Source: CAVXXB01 sp963765585 (lineage in GTDB: Bacteria > Calditrichota > Calditrichia > JAJRVZ01). From it: a stretch of DNA of 64,000 bases. A model generated the notes under the pieces. The model made no database searches and was not told the DNA's origin. It saw nothing but the letters and a program-made list of their open reading frames with translations. Below, in pieces: positions 20,040-29,878 of the stretch (position 1 is its first letter; each line of letters opens with the position of its first letter). The position numbers were made by a program, and so were the translations under genes. The stretch lies in contig CAVXXB010000001.1 in NCBI GenBank assembly GCA_963765585.1, forward strand, positions 248,001 through 312,000, given 5' to 3'.

Positions 20040-23000
20040 ATGAAAAAATGGGGACATATTTTATTACTAGCTATTTGCATCTATTCCTTCAACAACCCCG
20101 ATGCATACGCCCAGAGGGCAAGTGCGGAATTTATTTCCTCTATCGGTCCGCCTAGTCTTACCTCGGGACAAAATGTTAAAGACGGTGTTCACGATCTGAT
20201 CTATCACGATAATATTTTATTCGTGGTAGATGTTTGGGCCGGTATTCAAGCCGTTGATGTCTCAGACGTGTATAACCCTAAAGAAATCGGTAGATACCAG
20301 AATGAGCACCGGGCCCGCAATCTATTTATTCAGGGGAAATATGGATTCCTCTCCGATGAACTTGAGGGAGTACATATTCTCGATATCAGTAATCCCAGAA
20401 GCATCGTCCGCCTCGGAAAAATCGAAACCATAGGAGACGCATGGTGGGTCGTGGCAAATTATCCTTATGTCTATGTCGCAGAAGAAAAAAAAGGCGTTCA
20501 GGTTTATGATATCAGTAACGTTTCTCTTCCCACAGCTCTCGGAAATTATGATACCCCTGGTTGGGCATGGGAACTTGATATTCAAGGTGACATGATCTTC
20601 GTTGCAGATAAAACTGGTGGGCTTCAGATTTTAGACTTTTCTGATAAGAATAATCCCGTAAAAGTAGGGCAATTCCAGGAACCAACCCAGGCCAAATCTA
20701 TATATATAGAAGAAAATAATCTATACTTAACGGATGGCCCAAATGGTCTTTACGTTCTTGATATTTCAAATCCGAAATTTCCTGCGCTGATCAATAAAAT
20801 ATCAACAGATGGATTCATCTTCGATGCTTTCAAGGGAGGTAAATACCTCTATGTAGCAAATGAATCCTCGCGAAAACTTGAAATTTTTAATCTGACAGAT
20901 CTTTCTAATCCTACCAGAGAAGCAACCTATGAGTCGCAAGATAAAATATTTGGTGTCTGGAAGGAAGATGTTTATGTTTTTGTTGCTGCAAACAATGGCA
21001 CTCTTATCCTTAGACATAATAGTCCGCCGGTTCTTGCTGAAATTGAACCACAAATTATAGATGAGTTGCAGCTCTTAACCATCACCCCACAAGGATATGA
21101 CCCCGATGGAGATCAGATTTTTTATCAAATCAAAAATCTCCCGGAGGGTGCCGCGTTTGATAGTGTTAGCGGTGTAATTTCATGGACACCGACTTATGAT
21201 CAATCCGGTGAGTATAAAGATATTACACTAAAAGTTATAGAAAGGACCGCCAGCCGGCTTTTTACCGAGAAGACCTTTATAATAACCGTTAATCATGTAA
21301 ATCGTCCCCCATCATTGCCAGAAGTAGAAAACTATACTGTTAGTGAAAACATCGTCTTATCATTTGCAATTAGCGAAGGTAGCGATGAAGATGTCGAAGA
21401 TACCGGAAAACTGACTTATCTTGTTGATGGCCTCCCTGCAGGAGCTCAGTTTGACTCATTAACACGTACCTTTACATGGACACCCAGCTATGAGCAATCC
21501 GGAACATATGTGCTCGATTTCATTGTAAAAGATCCGCCCGGCGCCTTAGACAGAGATGCCAGTACGATCACAGTAATCCATGTTGATCGTAAACCTATAT
21601 TAGATGCGGTTGCAGATCAGGGAACAGATGAAAATTCGAAATTGGAATTCATTATAAGTGGAGCAGATCCCGATCAGGAAGATCAAAATTCCATTTCTTT
21701 TATAGCAAAAAATTTGCCTCCCGGGGCTACTTTTAATCCACAGAATCAAACTTTTAGTTGGACACCGGGTTATGATCAGTCTGGCTCGTATCCAGAGATT
21801 CAATTTATAATGACTGCCGGAAATCTGTCAGACACAACGGCAATAAACATAAACGTTAATCACATTAGCCGTCCCCCAACTTTAGCCAAGATAGATAATA
21901 AGACGATCGACGAATCCCAAAAATTGCAATTCAGTATCTCGGGTTCTGATTCGGATAATGAAGATCAAAGTAATTTAAAGTATAGTGCTGAAAATTTACC
22001 CGAAGGTGCAAGTTTCAATCCTGATTCCCTGACTTTTAGCTGGACGCCAAATTATGAGCAATCCGGAACATTCTCAGGTATTACCTTTACGGTCACGGAT
22101 GTCTCCGGACTCAGTGAAAGCAAATCAATTGATATCGTTGTTAATCATGTAAATCGCTCTCCCGTTCTGGATGACATTCAAGCAATTTCATCTGCCGAGA
22201 ATGTACCCATCACGATTACTGTAACCGGCCAGGATCCTGACCAGGAAGACCAATCAGCCCTAACATATAGCGTGACCCCTTTACCGGAAGGTGCAACCTT
22301 AGAGAATGGTACATTCAGCTGGACTCCTGGCTTTGATCAATCGGGCGAATATACTTTGGAATTTTCAGTTTCAGACGGACGCTTAACAGATAAAAAAACG
22401 GCCACAATTACCATAACTCATGTTAACCGCATACCCATTATTGAAACTGTTCCCCCCCAATCAATAAGTGAGAATCAACCACTGGAGTTTAAACTAATTG
22501 GAAGTGACCCTGATACTGAGGATATGGGTAAATTGAAGATGACGACAGAGATTTTACCGGAAGGTGCCGCGTTCTCCCCTGAAACGGCAACATTTACCTG
22601 GACCCCATCCTTTGAGCAATCTGGTAGCTACACGGTTAAATTCTTCAATACCGATGAGGGTGGATTATCTGCTTCCCAGGAAGTCCAAATTACCGTAAAT
22701 CATGTAAATCGCACACCCGTTCTGGAGCCGGTTCAACCAACAGCTGGAGAGGAAAATACTGCACTTTCCGTCATTCTGCCTGCCGGCAATGATCCGGATA
22801 CCGAAGATGCTGAAAAACTAACTTACTCTATACAGAACTTACCCGAAGGCGCCGTTTTTGATGAGGCCAGCAGAACAATATCATGGACACCGAATTTTGA
22901 TCAATCCGGTGAATACGAATTAACTCTGTCTTGTAGTGATGGTGAATTTACAGCCACTCAACCGCTGAAATTAACCATAGCAAACGTCAACAGACCTCCG

Positions 23001-24128
23001 GTAATAGGCGAAATTGGTGACCAGACCATCGACGAAAACAGTACACTTGGCGTGAATATCGAATTTAGTGATCCCGATAAAGAAGATGAGGGTAAACTTC
23101 AAATTTCTGTCTCAAATCTTCCCGAAGGTGCACAATTTGATAATCAAACCGGCACCTTGTCATGGGTTCCAACATATGAACAGGCTGGTACTTATTCCGG
23201 TGTAAACATAAGCGTCACCGATCAGGCGGGTACAAAAGCTGAGAAATCTATCTCAATCATTGTTAACAATGTCAACCGACCACCTGTTTTAGATCCAATT
23301 CCGGCATTGTCAGGTGTAGAAAATGCTGCAATTTCTCAACAATTTAGTGCCAGCGATCCTGATCAGCAGGATGAGGGAAAATTGCAATATAGCAGCAATA
23401 ATTTACCCGCCGGTGCGACCTTGGATCCTGCAACAGGTATGTTCAAATGGACCCCAAATTATGCTCAAGCAGGAAAATATTCAGTTAATATTGAAATAAA
23501 AGATGCCGCAGGTTTAAGTGCCGAATCGACCGTAGAAATCACCATTGCAAATGTCAACCGGCCGCCAACAATTGCGAATGTACCCAATCAAACTGTGGAC
23601 GAAAATTCCACAATAAATGTATCCGTCTCAGGTGCCGATGAAGATACCGACAATGAGCTCCGATATACAGCCGATGGCATGCCCAGTGGCGCCTCAATCG
23701 ATGAGAATAGTGGTACAATTTCCTGGACTCCCGATTATGAGCAATCTGGAAATTATAATATTACTGTTAAAATTTCTGATGGTGAAGCAGAGGCAAGTAC
23801 TACGTTTACCATCGTCGTAAATAATGTAAACCGAGAACCTTCGATAGATGGCGGTGGTTCTGTAACGGTAGAGTCAGGCGAAACAGCAAATCTTTCCTTT
23901 AGTGCAAATGATCCGGACAACGATCAGCTTCGCTTTGAATCGGACAATCTTCCATCCGGGGCAAGTCTGGATGCTACCACTGGTAATTTTTCATGGACAC
24001 CTGGAGAAGGAGATGTGGGCTCTCATACTATTACCGTTCGTGTAAGTGATGGCAATGCTACAGATCAAACATCTGCCACCATTACGGTAACTCAACCACC
24101 ACAACCACCAGAAAACCAACAAAATTAA
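20040..24128 (+). CDS. Large secreted surface protein: LVIVD beta-propeller plus 11 Ig-like repeats
   Basis: 1362 residues. A signal peptide (1-24) is followed by an LVIVD-repeat region (about 35-325) with recurring units such as VQVYDISN, LQILDFSD and LYVLDISN, which should form a beta-propeller. Eleven tandem Ig/cadherin-like units of about 90-98 residues follow. Each starts with an N-R-x-P linker, contains an acidic DPD-x-ED calcium-like motif, the LP-GA-F turn, and the core W-T-P-x-Y-x-Q-S-G. This is the putative-Ig (He_PIG-like) family. The tail is Pro/Gln-rich and lacks a recognisable type IX sorting domain or LPXTG. Adhesion or matrix binding is the likely role. Repeat divergence is moderate, so they are old duplications. 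Confidence 0.9.
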   Translation: MKKWGHILLLAICIYSFNNPDAYAQRASAEFISSIGPPSLTSGQNVKDGVHDLIYHDNILFVVDVWAGIQAVDVSDVYNPKEIGRYQNEHRARNLFIQGKYGFLSDELEGVHILDISNPRSIVRLGKIETIGDAWWVVANYPYVYVAEEKKGVQVYDISNVSLPTALGNYDTPGWAWELDIQGDMIFVADKTGGLQILDFSDKNNPVKVGQFQEPTQAKSIYIEENNLYLTDGPNGLYVLDISNPKFPALINKISTDGFIFDAFKGGKYLYVANESSRKLEIFNLTDLSNPTREATYESQDKIFGVWKEDVYVFVAANNGTLILRHNSPPVLAEIEPQIIDELQLLTITPQGYDPDGDQIFYQIKNLPEGAAFDSVSGVISWTPTYDQSGEYKDITLKVIERTASRLFTEKTFIITVNHVNRPPSLPEVENYTVSENIVLSFAISEGSDEDVEDTGKLTYLVDGLPAGAQFDSLTRTFTWTPSYEQSGTYVLDFIVKDPPGALDRDASTITVIHVDRKPILDAVADQGTDENSKLEFIISGADPDQEDQNSISFIAKNLPPGATFNPQNQTFSWTPGYDQSGSYPEIQFIMTAGNLSDTTAININVNHISRPPTLAKIDNKTIDESQKLQFSISGSDSDNEDQSNLKYSAENLPEGASFNPDSLTFSWTPNYEQSGTFSGITFTVTDVSGLSESKSIDIVVNHVNRSPVLDDIQAISSAENVPITITVTGQDPDQEDQSALTYSVTPLPEGATLENGTFSWTPGFDQSGEYTLEFSVSDGRLTDKKTATITITHVNRIPIIETVPPQSISENQPLEFKLIGSDPDTEDMGKLKMTTEILPEGAAFSPETATFTWTPSFEQSGSYTVKFFNTDEGGLSASQEVQITVNHVNRTPVLEPVQPTAGEENTALSVILPAGNDPDTEDAEKLTYSIQNLPEGAVFDEASRTISWTPNFDQSGEYELTLSCSDGEFTATQPLKLTIANVNRPPVIGEIGDQTIDENSTLGVNIEFSDPDKEDEGKLQISVSNLPEGAQFDNQTGTLSWVPTYEQAGTYSGVNISVTDQAGTKAEKSISIIVNNVNRPPVLDPIPALSGVENAAISQQFSASDPDQQDEGKLQYSSNNLPAGATLDPATGMFKWTPNYAQAGKYSVNIEIKDAAGLSAESTVEITIANVNRPPTIANVPNQTVDENSTINVSVSGADEDTDNELRYTADGMPSGASIDENSGTISWTPDYEQSGNYNITVKISDGEAEASTTFTIVVNNVNREPSIDGGGSVTVESGETANLSFSANDPDNDQLRFESDNLPSGASLDATTGNFSWTPGEGDVGSHTITVRVSDGNATDQTSATITVTQPPQPPENQQN

Positions 24129-24142
24129 AACTAATTTGAGAA

Positions 24143-24178
24143 TGGATTAGCTGTCTTAACAGCTGATCCGTTTTTTTT
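24143..24178 (+). terminator. Rho-independent terminator of the surface-protein gene, abutting the next start codon
   Basis: An 11-bp stem GGATTAGCTGT/ACAGCTGATCC with loop CTTA (24143-24168) is followed by a run of T (24170-24178). The ATG of the DUF502 gene begins at 24179, directly after the T-run, leaving no room for a ribosome-binding site other than within the stem. Confidence 0.85.
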
Positions 24179-24799
24179 ATGAATATTTTATCAAAAATAT
24201 ACAGACGACTAAAAGGGTATTTTTTATCAGGACTCTTGGTTGTCGTCCCCCTGGTTATTACAATTATTGTAATAAAAGCCATTTTTACATTCCTGGATAA
24301 TTTATTATTGCCCTATCTTCAACCAAGCCTTGGAGCTTGGATAAGAATTCCCGGGGTTGGGATATTGATAACTTTTATGGCTATTTTTACTATCGGGGTT
24401 TTAATTACAAATTTTATTGGACGAAAGTTTATAAATGTCGGTGAATACTTTCTACTAAAAATACCCATTGCCAAATCTATTTATGGCTCGGTAAAACAAA
24501 TTCTTCAAACTTTTTCTCACTCTGAAAATGAAGCACAAAAAAAAGTGGTTTTGGTAAAATATCCGCGTGAGGGTATATGGTCCGTTGGTCTCCATAACGG
24601 GGAGATTCTTCATCCGGAGACAAAGCAACAATTAGATAGTATCTTGGTCCTCGCGTCTATCAATCCGACGTCCGGATTTTTTATTTTAGTTCCTCCTTCG
24701 GATGTACATGAAATTGATATTTCAATAGAAGATGCCATGAAATGGATTGTCTCAGGAGGAATAATCACACCCGCAAATTTAAAAACGAACAAATCTTAA
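24179..24799 (+). CDS. DUF502-family inner-membrane protein
   Basis: 206 residues. The family opening (RRLKGYFLSGLLVVVPLVIT) contains the first of two membrane helices (about 14-38), and the second spans about 60-82. A soluble domain follows with the signature GIWSVGL and NPTSGFFILVP. Members occur widely in bacteria, plants and some archaea, and their biochemical role is not settled. The start is unusual: the ATG abuts the upstream terminator, so the promoter must lie inside the preceding coding region or the gene depends on read-through. It is followed by a small gene that starts almost at its stop. Confidence 0.88.
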   Translation: MNILSKIYRRLKGYFLSGLLVVVPLVITIIVIKAIFTFLDNLLLPYLQPSLGAWIRIPGVGILITFMAIFTIGVLITNFIGRKFINVGEYFLLKIPIAKSIYGSVKQILQTFSHSENEAQKKVVLVKYPREGIWSVGLHNGEILHPETKQQLDSILVLASINPTSGFFILVPPSDVHEIDISIEDAMKWIVSGGIITPANLKTNKS

Positions 24800-24801
24800 T
24801 T

Positions 24802-25110
24802 TTGAATATCATAGACTCTCTTCTTAATCAATTTCAGAAAACAAAGATTGTTTTTATCACCAAGCAGGAATTAGAGAGCCTGCTTAAAATAGGCACTATT
24901 CTGCGCCAGGAAGATACTGTGATTTGCCAAGATATTCGATTGTTGCGTGCTAATACAAAATATTGGATTCAGGAGACATCTCCCAAAGACGAAATTATTC
25001 TAAGACAGTTTGACACGATTGAAACAGCTGAGATTTTTCTGAAAAACCGGTTGCAGGTATATGAAAAAATGTGGGATGGGTGTGGCTGTAAGATTGATTA
25101 CTACCAATAA
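24802..25110 (+). CDS. Small protein of unknown function downstream of DUF502
   Basis: An open frame continues from an in-frame ATG at 24742, but that would overlap the DUF502 gene by 58 bases. A TTG at 24802, two bases after the upstream stop, gives a compact 102-residue protein starting with (M)NIIDSLLNQF. It is charged and mostly helical, with an ITKQELESLLKIG segment and a C-terminal CGC motif (MWDGCGC). No family is recognised. A strong terminator follows directly, so it is the last gene of a two-gene unit. The start choice is uncertain. Confidence 0.6.
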   Translation: MNIIDSLLNQFQKTKIVFITKQELESLLKIGTILRQEDTVICQDIRLLRANTKYWIQETSPKDEIILRQFDTIETAEIFLKNRLQVYEKMWDGCGCKIDYYQ

Positions 25111-25129
25111 TTCTATATCTATGTATAAT

Positions 25130-25171
25130 AAGAAGGGGCTGTCCTGATTAACGTGGCGTAGCCCCTTCTTT
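25130..25171. terminator. Bidirectional terminator between convergent genes
   Basis: An 11-bp perfect stem AAGAAGGGGCT/AGCCCCTTCTT (25130-25140 and 25160-25170) encloses a 19-base loop. A-rich sequence on the left and T on the right serve both directions. It separates the small gene from the convergent aldehyde dehydrogenase. Confidence 0.75.
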
Positions 25172-25182
25172 GACCTGGTTTA

Positions 25183-26715
25183 TTAAAAATCGAACTTTAT
25201 ACCTTGGGCTAATGGCATTTTCGTGCCAAAATTGATTGTATTCGTTTGACGCCGCATATATGTTTTCCAGGCATCCGAACCGGACTCACGCCCGCCGCCC
25301 GTATCTTTTTCACCTCCAAAGGCACCACCAATTTCAGCTCCCGAAGTTCCAATATTTACATTTGCAATTCCACAATCCGAACCCCAGGCTGAAAGAAAGG
25401 TTTCTGCTTCGCGTAAATTATTTGAAAAAATTGAAGACGAAAGTCCCTGAACAACACCATTCTGCAGCTCAATAGCAGCAGTAACATCACCAGAATATTT
25501 TAATAGGTATAAAATTGGAGCAAAGGTTTCTTCTTGAACAATTTCAAACTTATTATCTGCTTCAACGATAGCCGGTGTAATATAACAACCTGACTCATAG
25601 CCGGGACCGGACAATTTTTCACCACCGGTTAACACGGTTCCCCCTTCTGCTCTCACCTTATCCATAGCCTGCATCATAGTTTCTACAGCAGATGTATCTA
25701 TAAGCGGGCCCATATGATTTTTTTCATCCAAAGGATTACCAATTTTTATGGACTCATATGCCTTGAGCAGTGCACCCTTAACCTGATCATAAATTGACTC
25801 GTGAATAATGAGTCTCCTGGTCGAAGTACATCTTTGACCAGCGGTTCCAACAGCACCAAAGACAATTGAAGGTATCGCCAGTTTAAGATCTGCATCCGGG
25901 CTTAAAATAATTGCATTATTTCCACCCAGCTCTAAAATATATCTGCCGAGTCTTTTTGCGATAACCTGTGCCGCATGACGACCAACTTCTGTCGATCCGG
26001 TAAGAGATATTAAAGGGACTCTTCGATCATTCAGCATTTCTTCTCCTATTACCCTACCGGAACCAACAATCAGTGAAAATACCCCTTCCGGCAAATCATT
26101 TTCTTTTAGAACATCAGAAAGAATATTTTGACATGCAAGTGCTGTTAACGGCACCTTGGATGCGGGTTTCCACAAATTAACATCGCCGCAAACAGCTGCA
26201 ATCATGGCATTCCACGCCCAAACTGCTACCGGAAAATTGAAAGCAGAAATGGTTGCAACGACCCCGAGCGGATGATACTGATCATACATCCGGTGATAGT
26301 CCCGCTCCGACTGCATGGTAAACCCATACAACTGTCTGGATTGACCAACCGCAAAATCACATATATCTATCATTTCCTGAACCTCGCCCCAGCCCTCCTG
26401 CTGAGATTTACCCATTTCCAACGAAACCAATGTGCCCAGAGGTTCTTTATATTCGCGCAGTTTTAAGCCTATTTGCCGGACGATTTCACCTCTTTTGGGC
26501 GCTGGCATTTTCTGCCAGAATTTAAACGCGCTTTGGCCAGTTTTAATAATATGATCATAATCCTCCTTGGATGCCTGGTAAACTGAGGCAATATATTCAC
26601 CTGTTGCGGGTGACTTTACCTGCAGTTCTCCCTGATCACTGGTCTTACCCCACTTTAAACCTGTGGATGATCCGAAATTTTTGTCGTTTATTCCTAAAAC
26701 CTTTAGAAAATCCAT
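25183..26715 (-). CDS. Aldehyde dehydrogenase, ALDH7 type (alpha-aminoadipic semialdehyde dehydrogenase-like)
   Basis: NAD-dependent oxidation of an aldehyde to its acid. The 510 residues align by eye to the ALDH7/antiquitin group: the N-terminus with KSPATGEYIASV, the ISAFNFPVAVW segment, NLWKPA, the Glu motif LELGGNNAI, and the catalytic Cys in GQRCTSTRR. C-terminal landmarks are QEETFAPILY and GGEKDTGGGRESGSD. In bacteria this group often acts in lysine breakdown on aminoadipate semialdehyde (1.2.1.31). No other lysine catabolism gene is nearby, so the substrate is inferred from the family. It is a single-gene unit, divergent from nadE. Confidence 0.92.
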   Translation of the reverse strand: MDFLKVLGINDKNFGSSTGLKWGKTSDQGELQVKSPATGEYIASVYQASKEDYDHIIKTGQSAFKFWQKMPAPKRGEIVRQIGLKLREYKEPLGTLVSLEMGKSQQEGWGEVQEMIDICDFAVGQSRQLYGFTMQSERDYHRMYDQYHPLGVVATISAFNFPVAVWAWNAMIAAVCGDVNLWKPASKVPLTALACQNILSDVLKENDLPEGVFSLIVGSGRVIGEEMLNDRRVPLISLTGSTEVGRHAAQVIAKRLGRYILELGGNNAIILSPDADLKLAIPSIVFGAVGTAGQRCTSTRRLIIHESIYDQVKGALLKAYESIKIGNPLDEKNHMGPLIDTSAVETMMQAMDKVRAEGGTVLTGGEKLSGPGYESGCYITPAIVEADNKFEIVQEETFAPILYLLKYSGDVTAAIELQNGVVQGLSSSIFSNNLREAETFLSAWGSDCGIANVNIGTSGAEIGGAFGGEKDTGGGRESGSDAWKTYMRRQTNTINFGTKMPLAQGIKFDF

Positions 26716-26932
26716 TAAAACTCCTTCCTGATTTATCCAAACACCTCACTAAGCACCTGGATTAATATATTGTTTTTATGTCTTCTTTATTCACTCGAAA
26801 TGGTAATTTAACAAAACAATAATTTTCAGTAAATCTATTTTTATATTTCCTGGGATAATTTTCATTAATACCTGTTGTTTTAAATCTCATTATTCTTTGG
26901 TATATTTCAAAAAATGAAATACATACAGGCTT

Positions 26933-27754
26933 ATGGAATTTCTAAAAATAGATTGTGATATTGTCCGAAAAGTATTAAAACATTTTTTGTTCGAGGAAGT
27001 TAAAAAGGCCGGGTTCAAAAAGGTCATCTTTGGGCTGTCCGGTGGTATTGATTCCAGCCTTGTTGCTTATTTATGCGCTGACGCTTTTTCTCCTGAAAAT
27101 GTGACGGCCCTCATAATGCCCTATAAAACCAGCAGCCCAGAGAATATGAGTGATGCGCGTCTGATTGCAGAAAAAACCAGAATTAATTTTGAAATATTAG
27201 ACATATCCCCAATGGTTGATCATTTTTTTAAAGGCGATACTGATGCGGATGTCACACGTCGCGGTAACCGCATGGCTCGTGAGAGAATGTGTTTCCTGTA
27301 TGACAGATCTCTTAAAGATAATTCTATGGTGATCGGAACCAGCAATAAAACGGAACTACTTTTGGGATATGGGACAATTTTTGGAGATTTGGCCAGTGCA
27401 ATTAATCCGATTGGAGATCTGTATAAAAACCAAGTCTGGCAATTATCAAAATTTTTTAAGATTCCTCAGAATGTTATCGATAAGGCTCCATCGGCAGATT
27501 TGTGGCGTGGACAGACGGATGAAGAAGAAATTGGATATTCCTATGATGAAATTGATCGACTGCTCTACTACCTCGTAGATTTAAGATATTCAAATGAAAT
27601 GCTCCTGGATCTCGGAATCAAACTTGAAATGATTTCAGATATAAAAAACAAAATTCAAAAATCTCAATTCAAACGACGCCCTCCAATAATTGCAAAGTTG
27701 TCTAATCGAACCATTAACCAGGATTTCAGATATTGTCGCGATTGGGGGGTATAA
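26933..27754 (+). CDS. nadE: NAD synthetase, ammonia-dependent
   Basis: Final step of NAD synthesis: deamido-NAD plus ammonia and ATP. The PP-loop SGGIDSSL (about 36-43) binds ATP. Other signatures are RERMCFLYDRS, GTSNKTELLLGYGT, FGDLASAINPIGDLYK, and the KAPSADLWRGQTDEEE segment. Length is 273 residues and there is no glutaminase domain, so ammonia is supplied freely or by a partner. It is followed after 3 bases by rsmI, so these two are co-transcribed. Confidence 0.95.
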   Translation: MEFLKIDCDIVRKVLKHFLFEEVKKAGFKKVIFGLSGGIDSSLVAYLCADAFSPENVTALIMPYKTSSPENMSDARLIAEKTRINFEILDISPMVDHFFKGDTDADVTRRGNRMARERMCFLYDRSLKDNSMVIGTSNKTELLLGYGTIFGDLASAINPIGDLYKNQVWQLSKFFKIPQNVIDKAPSADLWRGQTDEEEIGYSYDEIDRLLYYLVDLRYSNEMLLDLGIKLEMISDIKNKIQKSQFKRRPPIIAKLSNRTINQDFRYCRDWGV

Positions 27755-27757
27755 ATC

Positions 27758-28465
27758 TTGGAACAGATTGTACCCGGTGCCTTATATCTTGTCAGCACGC
27801 CCATCGGAAACCTGGCGGACATTTCATTTCGCGCAATCCATATCCTGAAGTCCGTAGATATTATTGCAGCAGAAGATACCCGCACCAGCCGCGTTTTATT
27901 CGACAAATATGATATCCAATCAAATGCTGTATCATACCATAGCTACAATCAACAAAAAAAGACTCCTCAAATAGTTTCATTTTTGAACTCCGGAAAATCT
28001 GTGGCCCTGATTTCAGATGCCGGAACTCCAGGAATCTCTGATCCGGCATATAATCTGGTACAACAATGTAAAATTGAAAATATCCGTGTAATTCCTATTC
28101 CGGGTGCCTCAGCCTTGCTTGCTGCCCTGGTTAGCTCCGGCTTGCCCACAAACAAGTTCGTATTCGAGGGATTTCTTCCGTTGAAAAAGGGTCGAAAAAC
28201 CCGCCTTACTCTATTGGCTGAGGAGGAACGCACCCTCGTATTATATGAGTCTCCTCACCGCTTGCTAAAAACTGTAAAAGAACTAAATGAGTTTTTGGGA
28301 GAGCGAACCTGCTCAGTGGCGAGAGAAATTACAAAGAAATTCGAAGAAATTTACTCTGGCTCATTTTCACAAATTATCTCCTATTTTTCTGAGAAAAAAC
28401 CCCGGGGTGAATTCGTTCTTGTCATTGAAGGTAAAAGAAAAAATCGATCCGCCAATATCGATTAG
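27758..28465 (+). CDS. rsmI: 16S rRNA (cytidine-1402-2'-O)-methyltransferase
   Basis: SAM-dependent 2'-O-methylation of C1402 in the decoding centre. Tetrapyrrole-methylase fold: LYLVSTPIGNLADISFRA at the start, AAEDTRTSR, SDAGTPGISDPAYNL and PGASALLAALVSSGLP follow in order. The start appears to be TTG at 27758, with a G-rich run 8-14 bases upstream; no ATG lies in a suitable place. At 235 residues it lacks the C-terminal extension found in the longer E. coli form, as in several other phyla. Confidence 0.94.
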   Translation: MEQIVPGALYLVSTPIGNLADISFRAIHILKSVDIIAAEDTRTSRVLFDKYDIQSNAVSYHSYNQQKKTPQIVSFLNSGKSVALISDAGTPGISDPAYNLVQQCKIENIRVIPIPGASALLAALVSSGLPTNKFVFEGFLPLKKGRKTRLTLLAEEERTLVLYESPHRLLKTVKELNEFLGERTCSVAREITKKFEEIYSGSFSQIISYFSEKKPRGEFVLVIEGKRKNRSANID

Positions 28466-28499
28466 ACTTAAATATCTTTTTCCAAAACATTTGAAACAG

Positions 28500-29849
28500 A
28501 TGCCATCAAAAACCAATAAACACAAGGCGTTGCTGGAGATTTTAAAAACCTCTCTACCTGCTGCAATTGATCTTTCTTCACAAACCTTTACCTGGTTAAT
28601 CGAAGCGATCATGATCGGAAATTTGGCAACTGCAGCGCTGGCCGGGGTTGGAATCTCACAACAAGTGATATTGTTGACTTTCAGCATTCTGTTAACCTTT
28701 GTTGTCGGTAGTTCTATCCTTGTGGCACGTTATCTTGGTGCCGGCGATACATGGAATGCGAATCATATTTTGGGGCAATCGATTATTATTGGTGTTGCTT
28801 TTTCATTTATTATCAGTCTTATCTGGTATTTTGGCGCTCCGCTCATTTTTTCTCTAATAAGAGAAGACAACCCCAGCGCTAGTATATATGGTATCAAATA
28901 TATTACAACGATCGCCTGGTTCACTCCACTGATCATAACAAATTTTATTGCGCTCGGTATAATGCGGGGAATCGGTGATACAATGTGGAGTATGAAAATT
29001 AATATAACCGTTCAGATAATTAACCTTACTTTAGATGCGTTGCTTATCTTTGGTTTATTTGGATTTCCGCGGCTCGAGACAATGGGGGCCGGTCTGGCCG
29101 TAGGAATCGCTCATTCAATCGGCTTTTTTCTAACTTTTTATGTATTACGAAGCAGAAAAAGTTCGCTTTTTCTTGCAGTTATGGAAATCACCCGTCCAAA
29201 TATCAGAACATTCAAAAAACTGATTAGAATGGGTATTCCCACAACGGTTGAACAACTTGTATGGTCAATAGGGCAATTGGTGCTCAGTGTTTATGCCGGC
29301 TGGCTTGGCATTGTTGTCCTGGCAACACATCAGGTCTTCGTCCGGATCCAGGGGGTGATTACTATGATTTTCTTTGGGTTTGGATTAGGTTCAATGGCAC
29401 TGGTGGGGAAAAATCTCGGCGCCCAAGATCCACGACAGGCAAAAAAAACCGGCATGATAACCGGTATTGTGGGATTGGTTGCTTCGATGATTATTGCAAT
29501 TTTCTTGTTTTTTGCTGCAGAACCGATAATTTCAGCTTTTACCAGTGACCGGGAAGTGATAAATTTATCCATATCTCTAATTTTAATATTTGCTTTAATA
29601 CAACTGCCCAAAGGGGTTAATATTGTTTTCTCCGGGACATTAAGGGGTGGAGGAGAGTTAAATTGGCTTATGTGGTTAGCCATAGTGACCGTGCTTATTT
29701 ATGAGATTTTCGGATCCTGGTTTTTTGCAGTATATCTGGGTGGCGCATTATCCGCCATCTGGATTATCCAGGGATTAGATGAAACAACACGCCTCATCCT
29801 TAATTATTGGCGATTCAATCGCGGAAAATGGAAAAAACTTGAGCTATAA
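28500..29849 (+). CDS. MATE-family efflux transporter
   Basis: Cation-coupled multidrug or metabolite exporter. About 449 residues from the ATG at 28500 with twelve hydrophobic helices. Recognisable positions are LPAAIDLSSQTFTWLIEAIMIG in helix 1, LVARYLGAGD after helix 2, and the second-half equivalent ALVGKNLGAQD, which reflects the internal duplication of MATE proteins. The open frame extends further upstream into rsmI, but that part is not MATE-like. It starts 34 bases after rsmI, so it is probably in the same transcript. The substrate cannot be told. Confidence 0.9.
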   Translation: MPSKTNKHKALLEILKTSLPAAIDLSSQTFTWLIEAIMIGNLATAALAGVGISQQVILLTFSILLTFVVGSSILVARYLGAGDTWNANHILGQSIIIGVAFSFIISLIWYFGAPLIFSLIREDNPSASIYGIKYITTIAWFTPLIITNFIALGIMRGIGDTMWSMKINITVQIINLTLDALLIFGLFGFPRLETMGAGLAVGIAHSIGFFLTFYVLRSRKSSLFLAVMEITRPNIRTFKKLIRMGIPTTVEQLVWSIGQLVLSVYAGWLGIVVLATHQVFVRIQGVITMIFFGFGLGSMALVGKNLGAQDPRQAKKTGMITGIVGLVASMIIAIFLFFAAEPIISAFTSDREVINLSISLILIFALIQLPKGVNIVFSGTLRGGGELNWLMWLAIVTVLIYEIFGSWFFAVYLGGALSAIWIIQGLDETTRLILNYWRFNRGKWKKLEL

Positions 29850-29878
29850 TTCAGCAAGACTGTAAGGACTTTCTCAGA

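Noticed and set aside
20040..24128. Type IX secretion sorting domain on the large surface protein
   Set aside because: The C-terminus is a Pro/Gln/Asn-rich tail with no recognisable T9SS C-terminal domain, so PorX-like regulation of T9SS export of this protein is not supported.
28287..28499. Upstream extension of the MATE gene
   Set aside because: The in-frame extension lies inside rsmI in another frame and has no MATE-like sequence; the ATG at 28500 gives the family start.
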